Shown: positions 56,542-64,000 of the stretch, piece after piece
How positions within the stretch are numbered: position 1 is the stretch's first letter
How the letters are laid out: every line of letters begins with the position of its first letter
NCBI GenBank assembly: GCA_963707075.1
Contig: CAVPOX010000024.1
Coordinates: forward strand, 137,927 to 201,926
From: CAXMQZ01 sp963707075
GTDB taxonomy: Bacteria; Acidobacteriota; Thermoanaerobaculia; Multivoradales; JAHEKO01
Direction of reading: 5' to 3'
Length of the DNA: 64,000 bases
The notes under the pieces: model-generated
Told to the model about the DNA's origin: nothing
What the model saw: the letters and a program-made list of their open reading frames with translations, nothing else
The model's database searches: none
Position numbers and translations under genes: made by a program

Positions 56542-57858
56542 TCACTTCCTCGAGGGGGGACCGTCATCTCCAGTCGGCTTTTGTGCAATCCGCTTTCGTG
56601 CCAAGGGACTCCAGATGAGCTCGAACGTCGACTGGAAGACGGCAACGTCTCTAAACGTGACGTCTCCCACCGAATTATCGCTCCCAGTTTGGTCAAGCAC
56701 ATTTACCGCCAGCTGGAGAAGGAGAGTGGGGTGCACCCGCCAGCTCAAGAGCCCCCCTAGTGAGGCACTGTCGACCGAGCCCAGCTCCTCCAGCACCTCA
56801 GCCCGCGGCGTAGACCTGGCCCAGCGAAGTGCCAAGCCGCCATCGAGCCTCCTGGAAAAAGCCTTGTCGATGAGTAGCTGCAGATAAGTGTAGTTGCTGG
56901 TCCCAATGCTGTCGTATCCGAAGGTTGGTTTGTGCCAACCCAGGATGGTGTAGCCGAAGGTCCGGAACTTGCGCTTGTAGGAGAATCCACCCTGAAAACC
57001 TGTCTGGGTGAGGTCTACTGAGGGTGGCAAGGGTACTTCAGGATCCAGAGTGCTTCGATACCCTCCGACACTCAAGCTGAAGGTGCTGACTTGGCTGCCA
57101 GACTTCTCGTAGACAAAGGAAAGTTCCTCGACGTCTTCCTTGCCAATGATGTCGATGTCGAACTGGCTCACCTCCACCTCGAACCCGGCAAATGAGGAAG
57201 ATGACAGATCGTAGGTGATCAGCCCCGCAGCCCCGATAGAACTTCGTTCTGGGGGAAGGACAGGCTCGGGAGTCCCCATATTTTCGTCCTGGATCTGAGA
57301 GTAGGCCAGGGACTCGTAATTTGCGGTTGCACGCCACCTCCAATGTCCCGAAATGCGGCTCCCGAACCCTAGCCCGGCGCTGCCTTCCTCTCGAGTACTT
57401 CTTGGAACGAGGGTGAGATCCGCCCCGTTCGTGCTGTTAGCCGAGCCTTGATCCTGGCCGTAGTAGTACCGCAGCTGTAGGTCGACCGTCCCAGATCGCC
57501 CGGGACGAGAAGAAGTGATGAGGCGCAGCTCGTGGCTCAGATTGTCGAGCTCGTCGGCACTGTTGTAGAACTGATAGGCTGGCCGGTAGATGAGCTGGGT
57601 CTCACTCCTTTTTGTGGTACGACTGACTGGGAAAGCGACTCCGACTGTTGTGAAGGAGTCCGAAATCTCATCGCCGGAGGTAAACAGTGCGTTCGTAGTG
57701 TAGGATTGGGCCAAGTAAAAGGCAGGATTGAACGAGATGGTCGCCGCAGGGCCGATGCGCGGCTTGGAGAGGTCAAGCAGAACGACCATGCCGATTATGA
57801 GTAGTCCAGGAGCCTTGCGAAATGGAGGTGCTCCCTGCCGCAACGAAATCAAAGGCAT
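56542..57858 (-). CDS. outer-membrane beta-barrel, PEP-CTERM-system-like
   Basis: 438 residues from the ATG at 57858, with AGGA nearby; an earlier frame extension adds ten residues. A signal peptide (GLLIIGMVVLLDLSKPRIG) precedes a series of alternating strands such as NPAFYLAQSYTTNALFTS, RWRATANYESLAYSQI, GAAGLITYDLSSSSFAGFEV, FSYKRKFRTFGYTILGWH and LQLLIDKAFSRRLDGGLALRW. The layout resembles TIGR03016-type outer-membrane proteins found beside exopolysaccharide genes of XrtA systems. Function likely structural or in polysaccharide export. The C-terminus (ELIWSPLARKRIAQ) is not a classic C-terminal Phe end. Confidence 0.75.
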   Translation of the reverse strand: MPLISLRQGAPPFRKAPGLLIIGMVVLLDLSKPRIGPAATISFNPAFYLAQSYTTNALFTSGDEISDSFTTVGVAFPVSRTTKRSETQLIYRPAYQFYNSADELDNLSHELRLITSSRPGRSGTVDLQLRYYYGQDQGSANSTNGADLTLVPRSTREEGSAGLGFGSRISGHWRWRATANYESLAYSQIQDENMGTPEPVLPPERSSIGAAGLITYDLSSSSFAGFEVEVSQFDIDIIGKEDVEELSFVYEKSGSQVSTFSLSVGGYRSTLDPEVPLPPSVDLTQTGFQGGFSYKRKFRTFGYTILGWHKPTFGYDSIGTSNYTYLQLLIDKAFSRRLDGGLALRWARSTPRAEVLEELGSVDSASLGGLLSWRVHPTLLLQLAVNVLDQTGSDNSVGDVTFRDVAVFQSTFELIWSPLARKRIAQKPTGDDGPPSRK

Positions 57859-58340
57859 CCTGTCATTCCTGCACGGTTTGCCGGTCAAGTCAAGTGGTTC
57901 GCAACATTCTGAATATTGCCAAGAGTCTATTGATTTGGAGGTGACGGGAGTTGGAGGGCTATGTCTCGAAGTTCTAGCCCTTCCGTAGGGCTTAGGGAAA
58001 CGAGTCCGGAAGCAGCCTCAGAGCTCATCCTAGCTACGGCAGAGAATTGTCCGAAGAATGGGGTCCAGCTTTGAGTCCGGCTGCCAGACTCTCGGTCCCA
58101 TCGACCTCAACCGCCAAGCGGTCAGCTCCAGCATACCGAAAGCAAGACCTCCGGAAAGTGTTTCGGTCACCGATTTGCTGAGGCCCAACGGAGCATGGGA
58201 GATGAAGGATGGCCCGCCACTATCTTCACCCAAGGTTGGTCGACGCGCTGCATCCAAGGAAGGATTGAAGCTTGAGAATGACTTCGAATAGGCAGAGTTT
58301 CACTTGAAGTCAGTGCTGTTCGCTTTCTCGTCTCCAGCCA

Positions 58341-58580
58341 ACCTGAACTCGGGTAGACGTTTCCGAGGGACATGTCAAGTTCAACCCTTGCCCGCTTGAA
58401 GACGGCAACAGGCGCAGCAATCGCAGGCTCCTCAGCGTGGGAACTGGAAGTGGCAGGATCAGCCGGGCTCTGCGATGAGCTCCCAGGTCTCCGGAGACGC
58501 GTGGACCAGCGGCGCGGGAATGTGGTCTGCAACACGGGCGAGGTATTCGAGCCCCTCCCATCCAGCCTCGGCCGGGCACG
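58341..58580 (-). mobile_element. IS91-like transposase remnant, copy 1
   Basis: Reverse-strand translation reads EGLEYLARVADHIPAPLVHA, ETWELIAEPG and DPATSSSHAEEPAIAAPV. The first phrase resembles the IS91-family segment PLEFLARLAALVPxPRVH, and the rest matches the second remnant at 60265-60440 at about four in five bases by eye over 175 bases. Frames change and stops intervene, so it is a fragment. The surrounding 57859-58340 shows no gene. The copy lies 96-340 bases ahead of the VanZ-lectin gene and faces the opposite strand. Confidence 0.55.
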
Positions 58581-58675
58581 ACCCGCATGGCTCCATTTGC
58601 CGAATAATCGCTGAGGCGCCAAAACAAGAAATTGCCGACGACCTCCTCGGTGATCTCCTCTCCTACAATAGGACC

Positions 58676-60004
58676 ATGCCTTTCTTCCGGTGTCGGCTCC
58701 TTCCCTTATCTTTCGGCGCGATAATCGTGACCACTGCGGTCCCGGTGGAGTTGTGGTCACCTTTCTGGGGCAATTTGTATGAACCACCCCACGGCCTCGA
58801 TCTGACGCTGAACATCTTGCTGTATCTTCCCTTGGGCGCTGCGCTCTGTCGCAATCGATGGGTGTGTGCCGGAGGTGTTGCCCTGGGGCTTTCGATGTCG
58901 ATCGAACTACTCCAGATGATTTACGTAGAGCGATACGCCAGTGTTTGGGACGTTGCTGCGAATGTCGCAGGATCGATGCTGGGGGCTTTGCTCATCAGTC
59001 GCTTTCATCATCGAGGCGATGAAGTCGAGGTTCGAATCTCTCTTCGCTCGACGATCGCACTTGGCACTCTTAGTGCAGCCTTTGTGTTCTTGATGAGCCT
59101 TCCGGGAAAGCCTACCTCTCTGATCGGGTGGGATCCGGCGGCTGAACTCATGGTTGGAGACGAGGTCACGGGTAATCGGCCCTTCAATGGCGACGTGATG
59201 AGTGTCGGCATATCGACACGCCGCCTCACGAGAAAGAAGATTCGCCAGCTACTCCGATCAGGACCTGACGGACTCTCCAAGGAAGATTTGCTATGGAGCA
59301 GGAAATACTCCGAGTCGGCAGACTTGAATCGACCATCGAGCATCCCCCACGGTGAGATCCTTCTCTCTGAGAGCGACCGCCTGCGACTTTTCGATACGCT
59401 CGATGGCGGCGACGCACTCACAGTTCTCGCCTGGTTCCGAACCGATGATCTCACTCAAACAGGCCCCGCCAGGATCTTCACATACTCCCGCGATCCCTGG
59501 AGGCGGAACTTCACTCTGGCTCAAGAGAAGAGTCGGCTAGTCTTCAGACTTCGAACCCCCGCTACGGGTCCGGACGGCAGCCGCCCTGAGGTTGAGACGC
59601 TGAATGTGCTTGCGGTCGAAAGACCAACCTTCGCGGCTGCAGCCTACGATGGACAAGTGTCGCGTGTTTACGTCGACGGCCGTTACATCGGTAGGGCGAA
59701 TCTTCAGGCTCACGATCGGTTCTTTCCATACTTCGCAGACGCTGGCCTGCCTGTGAGTGCGGGTGTGTGCGGCCTGAGTCTTGCGATCATAGGGCTGGCG
59801 ATCTTCAAACCGGGCCGAACAGGGCATGCCTTGATCGTTGGTCCGGTAGCCGGCGGAGTGGGCGCAGCGGTACTGATCGGTACAGGTGGCACCAGTGCCC
59901 TCCCCGAGTTCGCACCGTGGTGCCTTCTAGTAGGTGCCGCCTGTGGATTCACACTATCAAGCGCTTGCTCCGATGATCAATGTTCGCGCTACCAGAAACC
60001 CTAA
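58676..60004 (+). CDS. VanZ-like membrane domain fused to a LamG-type lectin domain
   Basis: About 442 residues from ATG 58676; the frame upstream to 58475 is remnant DNA. Residues 1-125 are a VanZ-like domain: four membrane segments including LTLNILLYLPLGAAL, GLSMSIELLQMIY and SVWDVAANVAGSMLGALL (the SxxDvxxNxxG motif). A spacer with membrane helix (TIALGTLSAAFVFLMSL) leads to a jelly-roll domain (about 235-360) with LDGGDALTVLAWFRTDD, FTYSRDP, FTLAQEKSRLVFRLR and YDGQVSRVYVDGRYIG, the LamG/concanavalin pattern. Two C-terminal membrane helices follow. VanZ proteins have roles in teicoplanin tolerance; the fusion is atypical and may bind exopolysaccharide. Flanked by IS91 remnants. Confidence 0.8.
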   Translation: MPFFRCRLLPLSFGAIIVTTAVPVELWSPFWGNLYEPPHGLDLTLNILLYLPLGAALCRNRWVCAGGVALGLSMSIELLQMIYVERYASVWDVAANVAGSMLGALLISRFHHRGDEVEVRISLRSTIALGTLSAAFVFLMSLPGKPTSLIGWDPAAELMVGDEVTGNRPFNGDVMSVGISTRRLTRKKIRQLLRSGPDGLSKEDLLWSRKYSESADLNRPSSIPHGEILLSESDRLRLFDTLDGGDALTVLAWFRTDDLTQTGPARIFTYSRDPWRRNFTLAQEKSRLVFRLRTPATGPDGSRPEVETLNVLAVERPTFAAAAYDGQVSRVYVDGRYIGRANLQAHDRFFPYFADAGLPVSAGVCGLSLAIIGLAIFKPGRTGHALIVGPVAGGVGAAVLIGTGGTSALPEFAPWCLLVGAACGFTLSSACSDDQCSRYQKP

Positions 60005-60219
60005 CCTTGTTGCTCGGGAAGATGTCTTGTAGGGGACGACGAGACTGATTCGCGAGCTCGTAGGTGGGATTGGGCCCGCCAGGAATCCGGGAATCGAGTA
60101 TGTGGACTGAGTTGAGTGGGCCGCGCAGAACAGCCTCACACGACTCGCACGGACTTCAGTGGCAGAGTAGTAAGTCGCCCTTCGGCGTTGCGGTCGCGTG
60201 TGCTGTGAATTGGAGGCAA

Positions 60220-61130
60220 AGTGGCAACTTTCATCTCCCTTGCAAATCGGGCGCTGGCGCCGCCACTTGAACTTGGGCAGATCAGTCCGGGGCAGAATTC
60301 GAGTTTGACCATTGGCCGCCTGAAGACGGGAACAGGCGCACCTGTAGCAGGCTCCCCGGCGTGGGGACTGGAAGCGGCAGGATCAGGTCCCGGTTCTGCG
60401 ATGAGTTCCAGCGTCGCCGGAGGCGTGTGGGCCAGCGGATCGACCTCGTAGACGCGACGAATCAACTTCGCCAGCGCCAGCCGGACGTTTATGGTGAGCT
60501 CGTCGTTGTCTTGGAGGTCCGGTGTCTGAGCGATGCCTCCTCGCAGCGCGGCCTTGCGCTCCTCGACCCGCATGGCTGTATGTGCCGAGAAGCCGCTGTG
60601 GCGCCAGGACGAAATTTTGTTGTTTCAGCCTCGGTGACCAACTCTTTGCCGAGGAGTACTCGCAGCACCTCGACGCGAAAGAACCACGTGCTGGGAGTCG
60701 ACCCAGGCAAGCGGGTGGAATATGTCGTCCGGCATGAAACCGCTGTCCGCCACGATCACGTGGACACGAGGATAGAAATTGAGCAGCTTTTCAGAGGTCT
60801 GCAGGAGCCGGGTCGCACCAGGAGTCTCGTCGGCACCGTCAAAGTGGGTGTCGGAGTATGAATTGAGGGCTCTCCAAGCACAGCCGACAGGCTCTTCGAA
60901 GAGCGCGCGGCCGTAGCGGAAGAAGATGAGCAGCCACTTGGGCAAGGTGAAGATAGCCCGCGGCGGGGGAGGTACTCGAGCAGGTTCTGCGCAACCGAGT
61001 CCGCGAAGAGAAACTCGCGTTTCTCGACATGGCGTTGCGCAAGTCGGTCGAGCCAATGCCCAAAGAGGTTCGGAGCGAGGCACTGGGGCCGCTCACTGGG
61101 CGGGCGGTGTTCAGTCGGGTAGAAAGTGTT
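60220..61130 (-). mobile_element. decayed IS91-family transposase, copy 2 (largest remnant)
   Basis: Reverse-strand pieces in changing frames keep the family order: PNLFGHWLDRLAQRHVEKRE near 61080, then IFTLPKWLLIFFRYGRALFE, GATRLLQTSEKLLNFYPRVH and IVADSGFMPDDIFHPL, VLRVLLGKELVTEAE near 60640, and the C-terminal RRVYEVDPLAHTPP near 60450. In active IS91 transposases the Y2/HUH signature is NFHPHVH; here it reads NFYPRVH, so the His pair is damaged. Many stops and shifts interrupt it. The C-terminal part (60265-60440) is a near copy of remnant 1. It fills the 1.3-kb space between the VanZ-lectin gene and the carbamoyltransferase; the rest of that space shows nothing. Confidence 0.65.
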
Positions 61131-61326
61131 TGGGTCGTTCGCTTGGGGGCGGGCTTGTCCCACCCCCCAAGGCAATACCTGCCTCAGTCGTCTTGGGCCG
61201 ACAAAGCCGCCTACCAATTCGGGTTCAGGTTGTCCCGACCGCGGCCGATTCAGCAGAGAAGCGACCCATGGCAATACGTCTCTAGGCTTCTGATGCCAAA
61301 CGGTTCTTCGATAGAGTAGCGCTCCG

Positions 61327-63164
61327 ATGGCGAACATTCTGGGGATCTCGGCCTTCTACCACGACTCGGCGGCCTGCCTGGTGCGGGACGGCGGATCTGT
61401 GGCCGCCGCCCAGGAGGAGCGCTTCACCCGCAAGAAGCACGACCACCGCTTCCCGAGCTGCGCCGTCGAGTACTGCCTGGAGGAGGCGGGCATCACGGCC
61501 GATCGAGCTGGACGCCGTGGCCTTCTACGACAAGCCCTGGCTCAAGTTCGAGCGCCTGCTGGAGACCTACCTCGCCTTCGCTCCGGCCGGCCTGCCGTCG
61601 TTCCTCAAGGCGATGCCGCTGTGGCTGAAGCAGAAGCTCTGGATGGGCGAATTGATCCAGAAGACAGGTCGGCTTCGAGGGCGACCTGCTCTACCCCGAG
61701 CACCACGAGTCGCATGCGGCCTCGGCCTTCTATCCCGTCGCCCTTCGAGCGAGCCGCCATCCTGACCATCGACGGGGTCGGCGAATGGGCGACCGCCTCT
61801 TGGGGCGTGGGGCACGACAACATCGTCGACATCCGCTTCGAGCTCCACTTCCCGCACACCCTCGGGCCTGCTCTACTCGGCCTTCACCTACTACACCGGC
61901 TTCCAAGGTCAACTCCGGCGAGTACAAGGTGATGGGCCTGGCCCCCTACGGCGAGCCGAAGTACGTCGACCTGATCCTCGAGCACCTGATGGACCTACGC
62001 GACGACGGCTCCTTCTGGCTGAACATGGAGTACTTCAACTACTGCCAGGGCCTGACGATGACCTCGGAGAAGTTTCGACGACTCTTCGGCGGACCGCCGC
62101 GCCAGCCCGAATCCGAGCTCACGCAGAGGGAGATGGACCTGGCCCGCTCGGTCCAGGACGTGACCGAAGAGGTCATGCTGCGCATGGCCCGGCACGTGCA
62201 AGAGGAGACCGGGGAGACGCTATCTCTGCCTGGCCGGCGGCGTGCGCCCTCAACTGCGTGGCCAACGGCAAGATCCTGCGCGAGGGCATCTTCGACGACA
62301 TCTGGATCCAGCCGGCGGCCGGCGACGCCGGCGGCGCCCTCGGCGCGGCTCTGTTCACCTGGCACCAGGTGATGGACAAACCCGCGCACCGTCACGGCGA
62401 GGGCCGCGACTCCCAGAAGGGCTCGTATCTGGGGCCGGCCTTCGACGCCGACGGAGATCGAGCGTGGCTGAAGGACGAGGGAATTCCCTACGAACGCCAC
62501 GAGCCGGAGGCGATCCCGCAGCTGGTCGCCGACCTTCTCGGCGACGAGAAGGTGGTGGGCTGGTTCTCCGGCCGCATGGAGTTCGGGCCCCGGGCGCTCG
62601 GCGCGACGCAGCATCATCGGCGACGCGCGCTCGACCGACGATGCAGTCGGTCATGAACCTGAAGATCAAGTACCGGGAGTCGTTCCGGCCCTTCGCTCCC
62701 TCGCTGTCTGGTCGAGGACGTCGAACGACTACTTCGAGCTCGACCGAGCCGTCGCCCTACATGCTGCTGGTGGCCCACGTCCAGCAGAGGCGACGCAAGG
62801 CGATGAGCGACGAGCAGAAGAGCTTCTTCGGCATCGAGAAGCTGAACGTGCCCCGCTCGGACATTCCGGCCATCACCCACGTCGACTACTCCGCCCGGGT
62901 GCAGACGGTCGATGGCGTCGACAACAAGCCGCTACTACGACACGATCGAGGCCTTCAAGGAGCAAGACCGGCTACGGCGTCATCATCAACACCTCGTTCA
63001 ACGTGCGCGGCGAGCCGATCGTCTGCACGCCCCAGGACGCCTATCTCTGCTTCATGCGGACCGAGATGGACGTGCTGGTGCTCGAGAACCTGGTGCTCCA
63101 CAAGACCGAGCAGCCAGAGCTCGAGGGTGACGAGGACTGGCAGGAGCAGTACGAGCTGGACTGA
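61327..63164 (+). pseudogene. carbamoyltransferase (NodU/HypF-like) with fourteen +1 frameshifts
   Basis: Starts at ATG 61327 with ILGISAFYHDSAACLVRDG. To read the protein one base must be skipped at about 61504, 61670, 61737, 61867, 61904, 62223, 62245, 62606, 62640, 62707, 62720, 62748, 62932 and 62969. The restored text carries the family marks: PEHHESHAASAFYPSPFE, AILTIDGVGEWATASWG, YKVMGLAPYGEPKY, LCLAGGVALNCVANGK, MEFGPRALG with RSIIGDAR, and NTSFNVRGEPIVCTP, to TGA 63162-63164, about 608 residues. No internal stops occur in the restored frame. It carbamoylates a hydroxyl using carbamoyl phosphate and ATP. Adjacent to an SxtJ-like gene, as in many bacteria. Confidence 0.88.
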
Positions 63165-63214
63165 TCCCGAATTGGAAGACACATTACCCATGGCAGCCAC
63201 CACCAGGGAATCGT

Positions 63215-63616
63215 ATGAGTGAGCCATCGACAAAGTCCGTCCGGGAGCTGCGAAAGTTCGGCTTCGCCTTCACCGGCGGCCTGACGCTGCTCGGCAGCTT
63301 GCTCCTATGGCGGGGCAAGGCAGCGGGGCCCTGGGTGCTGGGGGCGGCCGCCGTGGTCCTGACGCTCGCCCTGCTGGCGCCGGCGGCGCTGCGGCCACTC
63401 GAGAAGGTCCTGGCGACGCTCTTCCGCTGGGTCACGGCGGCCCTGACCTACGTGATCCTGGTGCTGACCTACTACCTGGTCGTGACGCCGATGGGGATCG
63501 TCATGCGGCTGCTGGGCAAGGATCCCCTGCATCTGAAGCGACAGCCGAATCGGCCCAGCTTCTGGGTGCCGGTGGAGGAGGAGGGGCCGGCGTCCCGCCC
63601 GGACAAGCCCTACTGA
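63215..63616 (+). CDS. SxtJ-like small membrane protein
   Basis: 133 residues from ATG 63215, with CAGGGA six bases upstream. Three to four hydrophobic segments: FGFAFTGGLTLLGSLLLW, VLGAAAVVLTLALLAPAAL, and the long ALTYVILVLTYYLVVTPMGIVMRLLGKDPL, which is the SxtJ signature, followed by a polar tail (RPSFWVPVEEEGPA). SxtJ-like proteins occur next to NodU-type carbamoyltransferases and a DUF5989 protein, as here; the role of the trio is not established. It lies 50 bases behind the carbamoyltransferase and is probably in one transcript with it. Confidence 0.85.
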   Translation: MSEPSTKSVRELRKFGFAFTGGLTLLGSLLLWRGKAAGPWVLGAAAVVLTLALLAPAALRPLEKVLATLFRWVTAALTYVILVLTYYLVVTPMGIVMRLLGKDPLHLKRQPNRPSFWVPVEEEGPASRPDKPY

Positions 63617-63649
63617 TCCGGAAGCGCGAAGCCGGTGCCGCCTGCCGAT

Positions 63650-63679
63650 GGGTCCCGACACCTGTCCCCTCAGGGACCC
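63650..63679. terminator. hairpin after the SxtJ-like gene
   Basis: GGGTCCC (63650-63656) and GGGACCC (63673-63679) form a 7-base stem around a 16-base loop. It begins 34 bases after the SxtJ stop and could end transcription, though there is no T-run. Confidence 0.4.
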
Positions 63680-63690
63680 CACCAGAAGCC

Positions 63691-63760
63691 CATTCGAGTG
63701 GGATCCCAGGGGGCTTTCCTCCCTTCCGCTGCGAGAACCCCCTGGAATCCCACCCGAATG
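63691..63760. repeat. 23-base inverted repeat with 24-base loop
   Basis: Left arm 63691-63713 begins CATTCGAGTGGGAT and ends CCCAGGGGG; right arm 63738-63760 begins CCCCCTGGAATCCCAC and ends CGAATG. Read as reverse complements the arms pair over 23 positions with two mismatches. Loop 63714-63737. A stem this long is unusual for a simple terminator and could be a miniature repeated element or a folded RNA leader for the DUF5989 gene, 92 bases downstream. Confidence 0.6.
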
Positions 63761-63851
63761 AGCTATCGGGCACCGTTGCGGCGTGGGAGCAATGAGGTCC
63801 GATTTCACTTATACTCGAGATCGCAAGACCTGTTGTTGAGGATCTACAGCT

Positions 63852-64000
63852 ATGGCATCGAATTCCAAGATCGGCACCATCTGGGGCTTCCTGAGCACCC
63901 GCAAGAAGTGGTGGCTGACCCCCATCATCCTGACGCTCGTCCTGCTCGCGGCGTTGATCGTGCTGACTGAATCCTCGGCAGTCGCACCTTTCATCTACGC
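63852..64000 (+). CDS. DUF5989 small membrane protein (cut by window end)
   Basis: ATG 63852 opens a frame running to the window edge, 49 codons. The text STRKKWWLTPIILTLVLLAAL then ESSAVAPFIYA is the recognisable DUF5989 pattern: a basic KKWW start, one membrane helix, and the SAVAPFIYT-like end. These proteins are about 55 residues long, so probably only a few residues are missing. It belongs with the SxtJ-like and carbamoyltransferase genes; their joint function is not known. Confidence 0.85.
   Translation, partial: MASNSKIGTIWGFLSTRKKWWLTPIILTLVLLAALIVLTESSAVAPFIY

Noticed and set aside
58676..60004. Exosortase (XrtA) gene
   Set aside because: The membrane domain fits VanZ, and I see no exosortase catalytic Cys/Arg/His arrangement; no exosortase was found elsewhere in the window.
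61327..63164. Programmed +1 frameshifting as first explanation for the carbamoyltransferase
   Set aside because: Fourteen sites without a common slippery sequence, and the same class of break in unrelated genes, favour sequence error or local damage.
1..64000. tRNA, rRNA or CRISPR arrays
   Set aside because: No cloverleaf, rRNA stretch or regular spacer-repeat pattern was noticed in the intergenic spaces; a dedicated RNA search would be needed to exclude small RNAs.

Overview
The window is a GC-rich bacterial chromosome segment. The mix of families points to an Acidobacteriota-like (Thermoanaerobaculia-type) heterotroph: a DUF5916 outer-membrane protein, a sortilin-like Asp-box propeller protein, a secreted S10 peptidase, DUF4388 and PilZ proteins, and an XrtA/PEP-CTERM-type exopolysaccharide locus. 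This assignment is inference from gene content; no rRNA or tRNA gene was seen.

Layout. 1-8 kb holds secreted or membrane-anchored degradative proteins (S10 peptidase, amidohydrolase, DUF5916 barrel, NHL propeller). 8-24 kb is rich in signalling genes: an AI-2E-type transporter, two PAS-GGDEF-EAL proteins, PilZ and DUF4388 proteins, a Rho_N protein, and a thiolase/DUF35 pair whose usual active-site and zinc residues are missing. 24-37 kb is mostly core or transport functions: dnaB, purC, a class III cyclase-like protein, pepA followed by two oligopeptide-ABC ATPases, a TolC protein, an HD-GYP protein and a pseudopilin-lipoprotein pair. 37-42.5 kb holds an Asp-box propeller protein coupled to a frameshifted serine hydrolase.

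42.7-61 kb is a polysaccharide island. It has an XrtA-type asparagine synthetase-like amidotransferase, decayed copies of the XrtA-associated polysaccharide deacetylase and FemAB protein, an intact TIGR03087-type glycosyltransferase, an acyltransferase, a RIFT-barrel (rhamnogalacturonan-lyase-like) protein, three more glycosyltransferases (one frameshifted), a secreted protein, an outer-membrane barrel and a VanZ-lectin fusion. Two degenerate IS91-type transposase remnants bracket the VanZ gene. By eye the island is less GC-rich than its flanks. From 61.3 kb the base composition returns to high GC with a carbamoyltransferase / SxtJ-like / DUF5989 trio, cut by the window end.

The most striking anomaly is a set of reading-frame breaks that are almost all single extra bases: 14 in the carbamoyltransferase, 5 in the serine hydrolase, 3 plus one missing base in a glycosyltransferase, and 1 in the NHL protein. 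They contrast with the FemAB and deacetylase pseudogenes, which carry real stop codons. The first group looks like insertion-type sequence error or very recent damage; the second looks like true decay.
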